Source: Planctomycetota bacterium (GTDB taxonomy: Bacteria > Planctomycetota > UBA8108 > UBA1146). Taken from it: DNA of 64,000 nt. The stretch's first letter is position 1; every line of letters begins with the position of its first letter. A program made the translations under genes and the position numbers. The stretch is from the NCBI GenBank assembly GCA_016776905.1, contig JADHSM010000009.1:62001-126000 (forward strand), written 5' to 3'. Below the pieces are notes generated by a model. That model was not told where the DNA came from. It did not search any database and saw only the letters and a program-made list of their open reading frames with translations. Below, in pieces: positions 35,272 to 47,589 of this stretch.

Positions 35272-38200
35272 ATGTCGTCAGATTTTTCGGCGTCAGTGGA
35301 ACGTGGAAAGAGACCAGTCAAAGTATTTGGCAGTGGTCTCCGAGCCGTTCAGATTCCTAATCTGATGGAGTTGCAAATCAATGCATACTCTCAGTTTTTA
35401 CAACGGGATGTCCATTGGGCAGACCGGGACAATATTGGACTTGAGTCGATTCTCAGGGAAATCTTTCCCATCGAGAGTTACGACGGTTCCATCAACCTGA
35501 CGTACCTCGGGTACGATCTGGGAAGTCCCCGTTACACCGTTGATGAGTGTCGCCAACTCAAGTTGACGTACGGTGCACCTTTTAAGATTCGTCTCCAGCT
35601 TGTTAAAGAAGGCGGAGAGACTCTTGAGGAAGAAGTGTACCTAGGAGAGATTCCTCTGATGATCGGCGGCGGTGAATTCATCGTCAACGGATCAGAGCGA
35701 GTCATCGTCAGCCAGTTGCATAGATCTCCTGGAGTCGATTTCAGTGCCGAAATCCACACGGGTGATGTCAAATTGCACTCCTGCCGAATCATTCCCGAGC
35801 GTGGATCTTGGGTTGAATTCAATGTCACCAAAAAGGGTGCTCTCTCTGTCAGAATTGACCAGAGTGGAAAATTCCCTGCTTCCATGTTGCTGAGAGCCAT
35901 GGAGGAAGAGTTTGGAACATCCACCGCACTTCTTTCACAGTTCTATGATCTGGAAACAGTGAAAGCAAAATCGGTCAAGGATGTTGATAAGTTGATCGGT
36001 CAAGAGGTGGAGGGTGTCAGAACCGGCCGTGTCAGTGCTGAGGATGTCCTCGATGCTGAAACCGGAGAGGTTCTGTTGCACACCGGAGACGTGTTCACGG
36101 AAACATTCCTGAACAGTTTCTTCTCCGAAGACATGAGCGCGAAGCGTGGTGGGAAATCCAGCTTTAAGGTTCTTCCAGAGGAGTTTGATGATCTGTTCCT
36201 GAAGACGATTCGTGAAGATAACTCCATCGATCACGAAGACGCACTCATCAAGATTTACACAAGACTTCGTCCGGGTAATCCTCCACAGGTCGCAAAGGCC
36301 CGGGAGCTTTTCTTCGACAAGTTTAAGAATGATGCCAAGTACAGACTTGGAAAAGTGGGACGCTTCCGTATCAATCGTAAGTTTGGGCTCGATATTCAAG
36401 AGTCACTGCAAACGATTCAGAAGGAAGACATCCTGGAGTCGATCTCTTACATATTCAAGTTGAGGGATCGCAAAGGACAACTCGACGATATCGACCACTT
36501 GGGTAACAGAAGAGTTCGTACCGTCGAGGAACTCGCAGGGGATGAACTCCGTAAAGGATTCCTCAAGCTGAAGCGCACCGTGCAGGAGCGCATGAGCATG
36601 ATGGAGCCGGAGAATCTGACCCCTCGTTCCGTCATTAACTCTAAAACCATTTCCAGTGCCGTAGAGTTCTTCTTCGGAAGAGGTGAACTTTCACAGGTGG
36701 TGGACCAAACCAATCCACTCTCGCAGTTGACCCACGAGCGTCGATTGAGTGCATTGGGCCCAGGTGGATTGAACAGGAAGCGAGCCGGTTTCGAGGTTCG
36801 AGATGTTCATATTTCACACTACGGTCGAATTTGTCCGATTGAGACGCCCGAAGGAACCAACATTGGACTGATTTCCAGTCTCAGTGTCTTCGCGACCATC
36901 GACAAATATGGATTCCTGATCACGCCATACTTCCAAGTGAATAACGGTAAAGTGAATCTCGAGAAAGATTCGATTCAGTTTCTCCGAGCTGACGAGGAAG
37001 AAAACAAATATCTTACTCCTGCCGACTCTCCGGTGGGTCAAGATGGCGAGTTGATCGGTGATCTGGTCCTGGCCCGTTACAACGGCGAATTCATCATGGT
37101 GGACCCCGATAAGATTGAGCTGATGGACGTCTCGTCCAAGCAGTTGATCGGTGTTTCGGCAGCTTTGATACCGTTCCTCGAGCATGACGACGCTAACCGT
37201 GCACTCATGGGATCAAACATGATGCGTCAGGCTGTACCCCTTTTGATCACGGATCCGCCTCTGGTGGGTACCGGGATGGAAGAGCACGTCTCTAAGTATT
37301 CGGGAATGGTTCTCCGTTCTCCGGCTGCTGGCACAGTGACCAGCGTCGATGCCGGCCACGTTGAGATCGATGGCGAGCGCATTGAGTTGCGCAAGTACCG
37401 TGGTCTCAATGAGAGAACATGTCAAAACCAGAGACCTTGCGTCGTCCTCGAGCAACAAGTCGAAAAAGGTGACGTCATCGCTGATGGCGCGGCTACCGAA
37501 AACGGTGTCTTGTCACTGGGTAGAAACGTGCTTGTCGCGTTTATGTCCTGGGACGGATACAACTTCGAGGATGCCATCATCGTTAGTGAAGAGCTTGTTC
37601 GTGAAGACGTCTACACTTCAATTCATATCGACGAGTTCGAAATCGAAGTGCGTGAAACCAAATTGGGTCGCGAAGAATTTACTCGTGATATTCCAAACGT
37701 TTCAGAGCGAGTTCTCTTCAAACTTGACGAACAGGGAATCATTAAAACGGGAACCCAAGTTGTGCAGGGTGATATTCTTGTCGGCAAAGTAGTACCGAAG
37801 TCAAAGAGTGAGCTTTCTCCTGAGGAGAAGTTGCTCCATGCCATCTTTGGTCGTGCGGGCGAGGACGTGAAGAACGAGTCCTTGACTGTGGGTTCCGGGA
37901 TTAAAGGCGTGGTCATCGGATCCAAAAAGTTCTCGAGAAAGAATGAGATCACTCCTGAGGAGCGCAAATCGATGCGCACCAAGATGGAGGAGCTTGAGAG
38001 CACCAGCCAAGAGAAAATTCTCTTCGAATTGGAAACCTTGCTGAGTGAGATCAAGGAAGTCACCGGATCCTCTCCAAGAAGTGAGAATGGCCAAGTCTTC
38101 AAGGCTGAAGAGCTCTTCATGACGCGCAGTGTTCACGCTGCGAAAATGGCTCTTAAGTTGGACTTGTTCTTGGGATCTTCTGAAAAGAATAATCAGTTGA

Positions 38201-39036
38201 TCAAGAACTCCCTCTTCAAACGTTTCCAGACGATGGAAGAGGTTGAAGATTCCCGTAACCGCGAAGTCAATCGTTTGACCCGCGGTGACGAGTTAGCCCC
38301 CGGAGTTATCGAAATGGTCAAGGTCTGGGTCGCCACTAAGAGGAATCTCTCAGTGGGAGACAAGATGGCTGGGCGCCACGGAAACAAGGGAGTTATCTCT
38401 CGTATTCTTCCGCTCCAAGATCTTCCGTTCCTTGAAGATGGCCAAATGGTTGAGGTGATCCTTAACCCGCTGGGCGTGCCTTCGCGAATGAACCTTGGTC
38501 AGATTCTTGAAACTCAATTGGGTTGGGCTGCTGACAAACTTGGATATCGCGCAGTGACACCCGTCTTCGACGGAGCCACCGAAGCTGAAATTCGTGCGGA
38601 GTTGACCTCTGCTGGCTTAACCGATGATGGAAAATCCGTGCTCTATGATGGGCGAACGGGCGAAAGATTTGAACAAAAGGTGACGGTGGGTCGCATGTAT
38701 TTGCTGAAACTCCATCACCTTGTCGACGACAAAATTCATGCCCGAGCCACAGGGCCTTACTCTCTCATTACGCAACAGCCGCTGGGAGGAAAGGCAAGGT
38801 TCGGAGGACAGAGATTCGGAGAGATGGAAGTGTGGGCCCTGGAAGCCTACGGAGCTGCACACATCTTGCAAGAGTTGCTGACGGCGAAGTCTGACGACGT
38901 CGACGGTCGCGCTAAAATCTACGAATCAATGGTCAAGGGTGAGAACAGTCTACAGGCGGGAACTCCCGTTTCGTTTGACGTACTCACTAACGAGATCAAG
39001 GGCCTGGGTTTGAACCTCGAACTGGAAAAGAAGTGA
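35272..39036 (+). CDS. rpoB: RNA polymerase beta subunit
   Basis: 1254 residues, full length. The rifampicin-binding stretch reads [24 protein letters not shown]: the residues most often mutated in resistance (D, H, R, S) are wild type. Downstream GEDAFNFED-type motifs ([16 protein letters not shown]), the switch-region [12 protein letters not shown] and the C-terminal clamp [23 protein letters not shown] are present. A GCAGG site precedes the ATG. It is followed after 4 bases by rpoC. Confidence 0.98.
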   Translation: MSSDFSASVERGKRPVKVFGSGLRAVQIPNLMELQINAYSQFLQRDVHWADRDNIGLESILREIFPIESYDGSINLTYLGYDLGSPRYTVDECRQLKLTYGAPFKIRLQLVKEGGETLEEEVYLGEIPLMIGGGEFIVNGSERVIVSQLHRSPGVDFSAEIHTGDVKLHSCRIIPERGSWVEFNVTKKGALSVRIDQSGKFPASMLLRAMEEEFGTSTALLSQFYDLETVKAKSVKDVDKLIGQEVEGVRTGRVSAEDVLDAETGEVLLHTGDVFTETFLNSFFSEDMSAKRGGKSSFKVLPEEFDDLFLKTIREDNSIDHEDALIKIYTRLRPGNPPQVAKARELFFDKFKNDAKYRLGKVGRFRINRKFGLDIQESLQTIQKEDILESISYIFKLRDRKGQLDDIDHLGNRRVRTVEELAGDELRKGFLKLKRTVQERMSMMEPENLTPRSVINSKTISSAVEFFFGRGELSQVVDQTNPLSQLTHERRLSALGPGGLNRKRAGFEVRDVHISHYGRICPIETPEGTNIGLISSLSVFATIDKYGFLITPYFQVNNGKVNLEKDSIQFLRADEEENKYLTPADSPVGQDGELIGDLVLARYNGEFIMVDPDKIELMDVSSKQLIGVSAALIPFLEHDDANRALMGSNMMRQAVPLLITDPPLVGTGMEEHVSKYSGMVLRSPAAGTVTSVDAGHVEIDGERIELRKYRGLNERTCQNQRPCVVLEQQVEKGDVIADGAATENGVLSLGRNVLVAFMSWDGYNFEDAIIVSEELVREDVYTSIHIDEFEIEVRETKLGREEFTRDIPNVSERVLFKLDEQGIIKTGTQVVQGDILVGKVVPKSKSELSPEEKLLHAIFGRAGEDVKNESLTVGSGIKGVVIGSKKFSRKNEITPEERKSMRTKMEELESTSQEKILFELETLLSEIKEVTGSSPRSENGQVFKAEELFMTRSVHAAKMALKLDLFLGSSEKNNQLIKNSLFKRFQTMEEVEDSRNREVNRLTRGDELAPGVIEMVKVWVATKRNLSVGDKMAGRHGNKGVISRILPLQDLPFLEDGQMVEVILNPLGVPSRMNLGQILETQLGWAADKLGYRAVTPVFDGATEAEIRAELTSAGLTDDGKSVLYDGRTGERFEQKVTVGRMYLLKLHHLVDDKIHARATGPYSLITQQPLGGKARFGGQRFGEMEVWALEAYGAAHILQELLTAKSDDVDGRAKIYESMVKGENSLQAGTPVSFDVLTNEIKGLGLNLELEKK

Positions 39037-39040
39037 GAAG

Positions 39041-42000
39041 ATGATCGAGCCTGTATACGACAAGGTAAACGATTACGGCGCAGTCAACATTAGACTGGCT
39101 TCGCCAACGGACATCCTCTCGTGGTCACACGGAGAGGTCCGAAAGCCTGAGACCATCAACTACCGGACATACCGTCCTGAGAAAGATGGTCTTTTCTGCG
39201 AGCGAATTTTTGGTCCTGAAAAGGACTGGGAATGTGCCTGCGGGAAGTACAAAGGAATTAAGCACAAAGACATTATTTGTGATCGTTGTGGCGTCAAGGT
39301 TGCTCATTCTCGCGTACGTCGCGAAAGAATGGGCCACATTAACCTTGCTGCTCCTGTGGTTCACATTTGGTTCTTCAAGGCGATGCCTTCGAGACTGGGA
39401 AATCTTCTCGACATGAAGACGACCCATCTCGAAAGAGTGATTTATTACCAGGATTACCTGGTGATCGATCCGGGTGATACTCCGCTCAAAGAGAAAGCAC
39501 TTCTCAATGAGGAAGAATATCGCTTCGCTCGTGAGAAGTACGGTGACGAGTTCGAGGCGGATATGGGCGCGGAGGCAATTCGAACCATGATCCGTAACCT
39601 CGATCTTCCTTCTCTCTTTGATGAGTTGAAGGAAGAGTATGATACGACTCGATCGAAGCAAAAGAAGGCCAGCCTCATCAGAAGGCTTGGGATCATTCGT
39701 ACGGTGATGGAATCCGGAAACAAAGCCGAGTGGATGATCTTGGAAGCTGTTCCCGTCATTCCACCTGATTTGCGTCCTCTCGTATTGCTGGAGAGTGGTA
39801 ACTTCGCGACGAGTGACCTCAATGACCTCTACCGTCGATTGATCAACCGCAACAACCGTCTGAAGAAGTTGCTCGATCTCAATGCGCCGGAAGTCATCAT
39901 CCGTAACGAAAAAAGAATGCTTCAGCATTCAGTCGACGCTCTGTTCGATAACAACAGATGTCGTCGTCCTGTCTTGGGATCCAATAATCGCCCGCTTAAA
40001 TCTTTGACGGATATGATCAAGGGTAAGCAGGGCCGTTTCCGCGAGAACCTTCTCGGAAAGCGTGTGGATTATTCAGCTCGATCTGTGATCGCTGTGGGTC
40101 CCGAGTTGAAATTGCATCAGTGTGGTCTCCCCAAGAAGATCGCTCTCGAATTGTTCCAGCCCTTCATCATTCGTCGATTGAAAGAGCTCGGGTATGCCGA
40201 CACCATCAAGAGCGCGAAAAAGATGTTGGAGCGCAAAGACGATGAGGTTTGGGATATTCTTGAAGAGGTGACTCAAGGTCACCCCGTGATGCTGAACCGT
40301 GCACCTACCTTGCACCGAATGGGAATCCAGGCGTTTGAACCTGTTCTCATCGAGGGTAATGCGATTCTTGTGCACCCTCTCGTTTGCGAAGGTTTCAACG
40401 CCGACTTCGACGGTGACCAGATGGCTGTCCATTTGCCGCTTTCTGTCGAGGCTCAACTTGAGGCCCAAAACTTGATGTTGTCGACGAACAACATCTTCTC
40501 TCCTGCGCATGGAAACCCGATTATTGCTCCTTCACAGGATATCGTTATGGGTATGTACTACCTGACGATGGCCAAGGAAGAGATGCAGGGTGGAGACATC
40601 GTCTTCTCGAGCTCCCTAGAAGTTCACACTGCTTTGGGCGCGGGCAAGATTCATGGACATGCGACTGCAAGAGTCAGGCTTCCTGAAGGCAAGCAAGTCT
40701 ATAAGGCTCACGGAAAAACAGAAGAGCCCGATGAGTATGGTTTTTACAGAACTACTCCAAGTCGGATCATTTTTAATGACCTTCTCGACTCTCCAAAAAT
40801 GCCGTTCTACAACTACGCTTTGACGAAGAAAGATCTGAAGTCGGTGATTGCGGATTGCTTCCGTATCCTTGGCCGTCGATCCACTCTCAAGTTCCTCGAT
40901 GACATGAAGGACCTTGGATTCAAGGCCGCAACTCGATCGGGTCTCTCCTTCAGTCTTGCTGACCTTCGGACACCCGAACTCAAGCCTGAAGTCCTCGCCA
41001 AAACGCAGGGGCAGGTCGATACCATTCAGCAGAGACACCAAGATGGTGTCATCACCAATGACGAAAGAAAAAGTCAAATCATCGATAAATGGACTCAAAC
41101 CACCAATGTGGTTGGGGAAATGTTGATGCAACGCCTTAAGGAAGATACTCGTCCCGGTGATGAGTATGTGAATCCGATCTTCGTCATGGTGGAGTCCGGC
41201 GCTCGTGGTTCTGTGACCCAGATCCGACAGCTTGCAGGAATGCGTGGCCTCATGGCCAAACCTTCTGGCGAGATCATCGAGACACCGATTAAGGCTTCTT
41301 TCCGTGAGGGACTCAAGGTTCTGGAGTACTTCTCCTCGACTCACGGTGCTCGTAAAGGTCTGGCGGATACCGCACTGAAAACAGCGGACTCCGGATATCT
41401 CACTCGTAAACTTGCCGACGTTGCTCAAAATGTTGTCGTCAACGAGGCCGATTGCGGAACTCGTAATGGTATTTCCAAGAAAGCACTCAAGCGCGGAGAG
41501 AAGGAAGCGATTCCTCTAACCGCACGCATTCGAGGAAGAACCTCCGTTTCGGAGATCAAAGATCCTGTTTCGGGTGAAGTGGTCGTTGAGGCCAATGGTT
41601 TGATCACTCCACAGATTGCTGCACGTATCCACGAAATCGGATTCGAGCGCATTCTTGTGCGTAGTCCCCTGACTTGCGATAGCCCGCTGGGCGTATGTGC
41701 CAAGTGTTACGGTATGGACCTTTCCAGCGGAAAGTTGGTGGAACAAGGTCTTGCTGTTGGAATCGTGGCGGCTCAGTCGATTGGTGAACCGGGAACCCAG
41801 CTCACCATGCGTACCTTCCACATTGGTGGAGTGGCCTCGAAATCTGTTCAGGAATCTTCTGTGAAGGCTTCCAATGGTGGTGAAATTGTCCTCAAAGAAG
41901 TGAGTCACGTCACCAATCAAGAAGGCCTCGACGTCGTCATTAGTCGACGTGGATTGATCACGATTGTCAAAGACGGCAAGGATCTTGAGAGTCACGAGTT

Positions 42001-43405
42001 GAATCTCGGTTCGATTCTTCACGTCAAAGAAGGGGCGACTGTTCGTAAGGGAACTGCTCTCTTCGATTGGGATCCTCACTCTCAGTCGATTCTCACTGAC
42101 GTTGTGGGATACGCTAAATTTGAAGACATCGTTGAGGGGGCAACTCTCAGGGTGGAAATCGATCCGGTCTCGAACCAGGAGCGTCGCATCATCACTGATC
42201 ACAGAGGTGAAATGCAGCCCCAAATCAGGATTTGTAGCGATGCGAAGTTTGAAGAGACAGTCGCCGCATATCCGGTTCCAGAAAGAGCGATAATTCAGAT
42301 TGCAGACGGAGACAAGGTTTCACCGGGTGACTTGCTGGCCAAGTCTCCGAGGGAAGCATCTGGTACTCAGGATATCACCGGAGGACTGCCTCGAGTTACT
42401 GAGATCTTCGAAGTCCGGAAGCCTAAGAATCCCGCGGTTATTGCCGAGGTGGATGGCGCTGTTGAATTCGGAGACAAGAAACGTGGTAAGGCCGTCATTA
42501 ACATTGTTACTGAAGCCGGCGAGATTCATGAGCACATCATTCCTTCAGGTAAGCACTTCCGTGTGACCAAGGGTGATCAAGTCGTTCATGGTCAACCGCT
42601 GACGGATGGCGACAAAGTGCCGAAGGACATCCTTCGTGTTGAAGGTTCCGAGGAAGTACAAAGGTATCTCATTGAGGAAGTTCAAGGTGTTTACCTTTCT
42701 CAGAACGTGACCATTAATGACAAGCACATCGAAACCATTGTTTCGCAAATGATGAGAAACGTGATGATTAAGGAAGCGGGAGACAGCGACTTGCTGCCCG
42801 ATACCGTTATCGATCGTCACCGATTCAGAAAGATCGTCGAAGGTATGATCGAAGAGGGCATGATGCCTCCGACTGCAGAGCCGATGCTTCAGGGAATAAC
42901 CAAGGCGGCTGTTCAATCCGACAGCTTCATCTCTGCTGCAAGTTTCCAGGAGACGACCAAGGTTCTGACTGAAGCTGCATTGAGCGGCAAAAAGGACCGA
43001 CTTGTTGGTCTGAAGGAGAATGTGATCATGGGTCACATGATTCCGGCCGGAACCGGATATCGCAGTTACTTCGACAAGGGTGTGCGTCATTTGGGAGAGC
43101 CTCCGATGCCGAAGAAGCCCGAGTTGGAAACTGTTCTGATCGGGGATCCTCCGAAATCAGATGCGGTGCCCGAAAAATTGGGTGAAGATTCCTCGGCGGT
43201 TGATCCGTTGCGGGAGTTCCTCATGGGGAACAGTTCAGAGGCAGGAAATACCAGTATTGCCCCTGATACACCCTCCGAGAGCGTCCCTGAGGTCGAAAAA
43301 CTGGAGCCTCACCCTGATCTTTTGATAGGTGGTGAGCCGAGTGTGGAGGAGTCTCCTCCAACAGAAAGTTCAAATTCGGAAGACGAAACAGATTCTGAGG
43401 GTTAG
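39041..43405 (+). CDS. rpoC: RNA polymerase beta' subunit with an acidic C-terminal tail
   Basis: 1454 residues. The N-terminal zinc site is [19 protein letters not shown], the catalytic NADFDGD is at 453-459, and the second zinc site holds [11 protein letters not shown]. The trigger-loop region ([19 protein letters not shown]) is intact. About 95 residues after the usual end (about 1360-1454) are a Pro, Ser, Glu and Asp-rich tail ending EDETDSEG. This tail is not in the core enzyme of most bacteria and looks disordered. Confidence 0.98.
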   Translation: MIEPVYDKVNDYGAVNIRLASPTDILSWSHGEVRKPETINYRTYRPEKDGLFCERIFGPEKDWECACGKYKGIKHKDIICDRCGVKVAHSRVRRERMGHINLAAPVVHIWFFKAMPSRLGNLLDMKTTHLERVIYYQDYLVIDPGDTPLKEKALLNEEEYRFAREKYGDEFEADMGAEAIRTMIRNLDLPSLFDELKEEYDTTRSKQKKASLIRRLGIIRTVMESGNKAEWMILEAVPVIPPDLRPLVLLESGNFATSDLNDLYRRLINRNNRLKKLLDLNAPEVIIRNEKRMLQHSVDALFDNNRCRRPVLGSNNRPLKSLTDMIKGKQGRFRENLLGKRVDYSARSVIAVGPELKLHQCGLPKKIALELFQPFIIRRLKELGYADTIKSAKKMLERKDDEVWDILEEVTQGHPVMLNRAPTLHRMGIQAFEPVLIEGNAILVHPLVCEGFNADFDGDQMAVHLPLSVEAQLEAQNLMLSTNNIFSPAHGNPIIAPSQDIVMGMYYLTMAKEEMQGGDIVFSSSLEVHTALGAGKIHGHATARVRLPEGKQVYKAHGKTEEPDEYGFYRTTPSRIIFNDLLDSPKMPFYNYALTKKDLKSVIADCFRILGRRSTLKFLDDMKDLGFKAATRSGLSFSLADLRTPELKPEVLAKTQGQVDTIQQRHQDGVITNDERKSQIIDKWTQTTNVVGEMLMQRLKEDTRPGDEYVNPIFVMVESGARGSVTQIRQLAGMRGLMAKPSGEIIETPIKASFREGLKVLEYFSSTHGARKGLADTALKTADSGYLTRKLADVAQNVVVNEADCGTRNGISKKALKRGEKEAIPLTARIRGRTSVSEIKDPVSGEVVVEANGLITPQIAARIHEIGFERILVRSPLTCDSPLGVCAKCYGMDLSSGKLVEQGLAVGIVAAQSIGEPGTQLTMRTFHIGGVASKSVQESSVKASNGGEIVLKEVSHVTNQEGLDVVISRRGLITIVKDGKDLESHELNLGSILHVKEGATVRKGTALFDWDPHSQSILTDVVGYAKFEDIVEGATLRVEIDPVSNQERRIITDHRGEMQPQIRICSDAKFEETVAAYPVPERAIIQIADGDKVSPGDLLAKSPREASGTQDITGGLPRVTEIFEVRKPKNPAVIAEVDGAVEFGDKKRGKAVINIVTEAGEIHEHIIPSGKHFRVTKGDQVVHGQPLTDGDKVPKDILRVEGSEEVQRYLIEEVQGVYLSQNVTINDKHIETIVSQMMRNVMIKEAGDSDLLPDTVIDRHRFRKIVEGMIEEGMMPPTAEPMLQGITKAAVQSDSFISAASFQETTKVLTEAALSGKKDRLVGLKENVIMGHMIPAGTGYRSYFDKGVRHLGEPPMPKKPELETVLIGDPPKSDAVPEKLGEDSSAVDPLREFLMGNSSEAGNTSIAPDTPSESVPEVEKLEPHPDLLIGGEPSVEESPPTESSNSEDETDSEG

Positions 43406-43516
43406 TATGACAGGCCATGCCTGGAACAACTCCAGAGTGTGAGTCGATCGATTTAGTCATCGAGAAACATCGAAGGGGAGGCGGAGAGATTCGCCGAGAT
43501 CCCTGAAAGAGAACGA

Positions 43517-43885
43517 ATGCCGACGATCAATCAGTTGGTCCGTAAGGGCCGCAAAGACAAGTTAAAGAAGAGTAAATCTCCGGTGCTGGAGTCATGTCCA
43601 CAGCGTCGTGGGGTTTGCCTCAAGGTTCACACCATGACTCCGAAAAAGCCGAACTCGGCGTTGAGAAAAGTAGCCAGAGTGCGACTTTCCAACGGAAAAG
43701 AGATCACAGCTTACATCGGTGGTGAGGGCCATAACCTTCAGGAACACTCCATCGTGCTGGTGCGTGGTGGACGTGTGCGTGACCTCCCCGGAGTAAGGTA
43801 TCACGTCGTACGTGGAACCTTAGATTGCTCTGGTGTGGATGATCGCAAGCAGGGTCGCTCAAAATATGGCAAGAAGAAGAAGTAG
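43517..43885 (+). CDS. rpsL: Ribosomal protein S12 (uS12), with Arg at position 88
   Basis: 122 residues. It aligns without gaps to E. coli S12 through at least residue 100. K43 and K44 ([11 protein letters not shown]) are conserved. Position 88 is Arg ([15 protein letters not shown], codon CGT) where almost all S12 proteins have Lys. K88R is a known streptomycin-resistance substitution, so the ribosome is predicted to be less sensitive. D89 and the neighbouring loop are normal. It is first of the str cluster, 111 bases after rpoC. Confidence 0.97.
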   Translation: MPTINQLVRKGRKDKLKKSKSPVLESCPQRRGVCLKVHTMTPKKPNSALRKVARVRLSNGKEITAYIGGEGHNLQEHSIVLVRGGRVRDLPGVRYHVVRGTLDCSGVDDRKQGRSKYGKKKK

Positions 43886-43899
43886 CGGGGTAGCGAATC

Positions 43900-44397
43900 T
43901 TGGCCAAGCGCAAGAATAAAGTCGTCAAGCAGAAGTTCCGTTCGACACAACGGTTCCAAAAGCCTGATCCACGATTCAACAGTATGGTGGTGACGAAGTT
44001 CATCAACAGACTCATGTGGGATGGTAAAAAAGCCATCGCCAGTGGGATCTTTTATGAAGCCATGGATCTCCTGGCTAAAAAGGTTTCCGATGCCGAGCCA
44101 CTCGATGTCTTTTTGGCCTCGATCAACAATGTGATGCCCCAAGTCGAGGTTCGGTCTCGAAGAGTGGGTGGAGCGACCTATCAGGTTCCCGTCGAGGTGA
44201 CCCGTCGTCGTGCTCAGGCATTGGCTGTGAGAACCATCATCGAAACTTGTCGAGGCAGAAGTGGAAAGCCCATGGCTGAGCGTCTTGCCGACGAGTTGGT
44301 CCAGGCTTACCGTAAAGAGGGTGCTTCTGTGACGTGGCGTGAAAACACCCACAAAATGGCAGAAGCCAACAAGCTGTTCGCGCACTACGCCTGGTAA
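43900..44397 (+). CDS. rpsG: Ribosomal protein S7 (uS7)
   Basis: 165 residues with a TTG start 14 bases after rpsL; the next residues AKRKNKVV form a basic start. Conserved core FINRLMWDGKKAIASGIFYEAM and GGATYQVPVEVTRRRAQALA is present. It binds 16S rRNA at the head and nucleates 30S assembly. A strong terminator lies 46 bases downstream. Confidence 0.95.
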   Translation: MAKRKNKVVKQKFRSTQRFQKPDPRFNSMVVTKFINRLMWDGKKAIASGIFYEAMDLLAKKVSDAEPLDVFLASINNVMPQVEVRSRRVGGATYQVPVEVTRRRAQALAVRTIIETCRGRSGKPMAERLADELVQAYRKEGASVTWRENTHKMAEANKLFAHYAW

Positions 44398-44443
44398 GAA
44401 TCTACTCAGGAGCATTGCCTCAGCGATTTTAGTGAGTTTTTTG

Positions 44444-44484
44444 TCCCCCGCTCCCTTTTTAGGGTGCGGGGGATTTTGATTTTA
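44444..44484 (+). terminator. Intrinsic terminator after rpsG
   Basis: TCCCCCGC T CCC (44444-44455) pairs with GGG T GCGGGGGA (44462-44473), with one T.T mismatch, around TTTTTA. A TTTTGATTTT tract follows. It separates rpsL-rpsG from fusA, so fusA probably has its own promoter in the next 130 bases. Confidence 0.88.
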
Positions 44485-44612
44485 CTGGGGGTGATACCGC
44501 TCTTACCGTGGCTTCACTTGAGCAGCAGAAGTTCTTGACCGAAAATCAATTCAGAGACACTTTGTTGTTCGCTGTGTCTGACGAATTTGTCCCATAGATT
44601 TCTGGAGTAGCA

Positions 44613-46673
44613 TTGTCTATCCACAAGACCAGGAACATTGGCATCATTGCCCATATCGATGCTGGAAAAACTACGGTCTCAGAACGTTTTTTATTCTACT
44701 CCGGTAAAGAATATCGAATGGGTGAAGTTCATGAGGGCAGTGCTCATATGGACTGGCTCGTTGAAGAGCAGGAAAGAGGCATCACTATCACCAGTGCTGC
44801 CACAAGTTTCCGTTGGGCAGACACTGTTCTCAATCTCATCGACACCCCAGGGCACGTAGATTTTACTGCAGAAGTTGAGCGTGCATTGAGAGTGCTTGAT
44901 GGAGCAGTGGGTGTTTTTTGTGGAGTCGCTGGAGTTCAGGCCCAGTCTGAAACCGTTTGGCGCCAAGCAGATCGATACAATGTTCCTCGCATCGTATTCA
45001 TCAATAAACTCGACCGGGTCGGCGCAGACTTTTTTCGTGTCGCAGAAAATGTAAGCAAGAGTTTCTCTATCGATACACTCCCTCTCAATATTCCGGTGGG
45101 GCAAGAATCGGAGTTTAAGGGAGTCGTCGATCTGTTGACGATGAAACAACACTCATTCGATGAAGAGAGTCTCGGAGCTCATGTGGTCGAGGGTGACATC
45201 GATGAGGACCAACAAGAAACCGCAGAGTTGTGGAGAAGTGATCTTCTCGACAGAGTTGCGGATTACGATGACGATGTCATGGAATTGCATATGGAGGGCC
45301 AAGATATCCCTCTTGAAATGCTGAAGGCTGCAATACGTAGAGGGACTCTGGCACGACACTGGGTGCCTGTGTTGGGGGGCAGTGCATTGGGGAATAAGGG
45401 TATTCAGCCGCTATTAGACGCTGTTGTTGAGTATCTTCCCGGGCCTGACGATGTGCAGTTCTTAGAAGGCCAAGATCCGAAATCCGGCAAAGAAATCCAG
45501 ATCAACTGCGGAGAAGGTGATCCCTTCTGTGCGCTTATTTTCAAAGTTCAAATCGATACTCACGGTGAACTTCTTTATATGCGTGTCTATTCTGGTGAAC
45601 TTGAAAAAGGAAAGACTGGAATGAATCCCAGAACAGGAAAACGGGAACGCATCAATTCTATCCATCGCATGCATGCCAACAGTCGTGAAAATCTTGAGAA
45701 GACCGTCGCAGGTGACATTGTCGCGATCACAGGTCCAAGATTTAGTGGAACCGGAGACACGCTCTGCGATGCAAAAAAACAGGTCATGCTTGAAGAACCT
45801 ATTTTTCCTGAGACTGTGATTTCTATGGCGATTGAACCTCGCTCTAGTCAGGACAGGGATCGACTTCAGGAAATACTCCGCCGCATCGAAAGAGAAGATC
45901 CAACCTTCAGAACAGAAGTGAATGAAGAGACGGGTCAATTTGTGATGTCAGGAATGGGTGAACTCCATTTAGAGGTGGTGCGGAATCGTCTTCAGCGGGA
46001 CTTCAAGGTCAATGCGAATATCGGGCAACCACGTGTGGCCTATCGTCAAATGGTCGCTAAAGAAGGAAAAGCAAAGACACGAGTCGAGCGACAACTCGGT
46101 GGGAAAGATCATTTTGGGGAGGTGCATCTCTGCCTCACTCCACTCACCGAACAGGAAGTCGAAGATGATCAGGAATCTATCGTTTGGGAGGGGGGAGAAC
46201 CTCCTATTGCTCCCGAATGGAAGCAGGCGGTTCAGGATACTGTGGAATCTTCCCTCAGCGGTGGTGGGGATCTGGGATTCCCATTTATTAGGGTTCAGGC
46301 CCGGATCAGTTTGCCACCTGTGACACCTGAAACGACAGAAGCGGGCTTGGCTGTCGCCGCCAGAGAAGCCTTCGATGATGCACACCAAAAGGCTGGAGAC
46401 CTTCTTTTGGAGCCTCTCATGCAATTTCAAGTCACCACGCCGGAAGAGTATTTTGGATCTATTCATCAGGATTTGGTCCGTAGGAGGGCACAAATAGAGA
46501 GTGTCGACCTGATTCTGGACCAGCGTAAAATTACCGGGAAAGTACCTCTGGCTGAAGTATTCGGCTATACGACTGGATTGAGGTCTTTGTCCCAGGGGCG
46601 AGCGGGGTTCTCTATGGAGCCCATCGGTTTTGCTCCGGCTCCCGAAGAAGTGGCTGCTCGGTTCCGACTCTAA
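44613..46673 (+). CDS. fusA: Elongation factor G
   Basis: 686 residues, standard length, TTG start with CTGGAG upstream. It is the translocase GTPase. P-loop AHIDAGKT (13-20), EERGITI region, DTPGHVDF (G3) and NKLD (G4) are present, and domains III-V are complete through the final GRAGFSMEP. KTTVSERFLFYSGKEYRMGEVHEG at the switch is of the type found in spirochaetes and planctomycetes, which often have a second, specialised EF-G; only one is in this window. The 600-base leader of rpsJ follows. Confidence 0.96.
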   Translation: MSIHKTRNIGIIAHIDAGKTTVSERFLFYSGKEYRMGEVHEGSAHMDWLVEEQERGITITSAATSFRWADTVLNLIDTPGHVDFTAEVERALRVLDGAVGVFCGVAGVQAQSETVWRQADRYNVPRIVFINKLDRVGADFFRVAENVSKSFSIDTLPLNIPVGQESEFKGVVDLLTMKQHSFDEESLGAHVVEGDIDEDQQETAELWRSDLLDRVADYDDDVMELHMEGQDIPLEMLKAAIRRGTLARHWVPVLGGSALGNKGIQPLLDAVVEYLPGPDDVQFLEGQDPKSGKEIQINCGEGDPFCALIFKVQIDTHGELLYMRVYSGELEKGKTGMNPRTGKRERINSIHRMHANSRENLEKTVAGDIVAITGPRFSGTGDTLCDAKKQVMLEEPIFPETVISMAIEPRSSQDRDRLQEILRRIEREDPTFRTEVNEETGQFVMSGMGELHLEVVRNRLQRDFKVNANIGQPRVAYRQMVAKEGKAKTRVERQLGGKDHFGEVHLCLTPLTEQEVEDDQESIVWEGGEPPIAPEWKQAVQDTVESSLSGGGDLGFPFIRVQARISLPPVTPETTEAGLAVAAREAFDDAHQKAGDLLLEPLMQFQVTTPEEYFGSIHQDLVRRRAQIESVDLILDQRKITGKVPLAEVFGYTTGLRSLSQGRAGFSMEPIGFAPAPEEVAARFRL

Positions 46674-47272
46674 AGATTCTTCTTGGGCATGATTTTCGGC
46701 CCTTGAGGGGTGGAATCCCTTTAGAAATAGGGGATTTCGTCGAGGATGGGGAGTCTTTCAGCTCCCCTGTTCGAATTAGTTCCTCAGCAAAATGCCTCAA
46801 ATTGTTCCGTCTTCGTTGACAGGGAATCTCTGGTTCTTAGAATCGTCGCTTCCGGTGAATGCAAACCCTGTCCCCGGAGCGGTTTCGGTAGATCCCAAAA
46901 TGGTGCTTTTCGCCTGCGAAAAACTCACCGGGATCGAAGCCCTTTCAGACAGGTCTTTTGTGTGATTCGGAAGCTTGCGTGCCAGGGAAAAGGTTTGACC
47001 TTGTGTTGAAACCTCTTCGACGAGAACGAAGGACTTTCGGGTCCAGAGGCTCTTTGGCAGATCGGGACCGGTGCGTGCTCAGCACGAACCGCTGCTTTTA
47101 ACTCCGGGAAGTACGCCCCCCGGAGTCAGGCAGTTTTGAATTCGCTTCGGCGAATTTTGGTTCGTGCTCGGTGCACTACTCGCTCTGGGTGTTGGTCACC
47201 CTCACAAGTGGTTTGAATTTGTAAGAATTTTGTTTTGAACTGGAACTTGCTGGGGACGGAGAACAGGCACCC
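46674..47272 (+). promoter_or_regulatory. Hairpin-rich leader upstream of rpsJ, no gene
   Basis: About 600 bases without a credible ORF. Four stems lie in its last 210 bases: CGGTGCGTGC/GCACGAACCG (47069-47091, one mismatch), ACTCCGGG/CCCGGAGT (47101-47126), ATTCGC/GCGAAT with a TTCG tetraloop (47139-47156), and GGGTG/CACCC (47187-47201). The S10 operon leader is a site of L4 autoregulation in other bacteria; this one is longer and differently structured, so the regulator is unknown. Confidence 0.6.
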
Positions 47273-47581
47273 ATGCAGAAAGACAAGATACGAATCCGAA
47301 TGGAAGCCTATGATCATGAGGTTCTTGATGGAGCCTCTGCTTCCATAGTGGAGACGGCGAAACGTACCGGTGCCCGAGTGCACGGACCGATTCCCCTTCC
47401 CACTCGTATCGAACGATACACGGTCCTTCGATCACCACATGTGAATAAGAAGTCTCGTGAGCAGTTCGAAATGCGCACGCACAAACGTGTCATTGAGATC
47501 AGCGAGGCCAGCCCCAAGACAATGGATGCACTGACCAAGATCAACATGCCTGCGGGTGTGAACATCAGGATCAAGATCTAG
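47273..47581 (+). CDS. rpsJ: Ribosomal protein S10 (uS10)
   Basis: 102 residues, standard. [19 protein letters not shown] and the conserved loop [27 protein letters not shown] are typical; the loop reaches NusG in transcription-translation coupling. First gene of the S10 operon. The stop is followed after 8 bases by rplC. Confidence 0.97.
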   Translation: MQKDKIRIRMEAYDHEVLDGASASIVETAKRTGARVHGPIPLPTRIERYTVLRSPHVNKKSREQFEMRTHKRVIEISEASPKTMDALTKINMPAGVNIRIKI

Positions 47582-47589
47582 GAGGATCA

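Noticed and set aside
36640-36730. RpoB N518-equivalent is Thr in the rifampicin region
   Set aside because: DQTNPL is common in wild-type bacterial RpoB, and D516, H526, R529 and S531 equivalents are unchanged, so resistance is not indicated.
46746-47009. 87-codon frame in the rpsJ leader
   Set aside because: Its content is not protein-like and it overlaps predicted stems; no ribosome site and no family.
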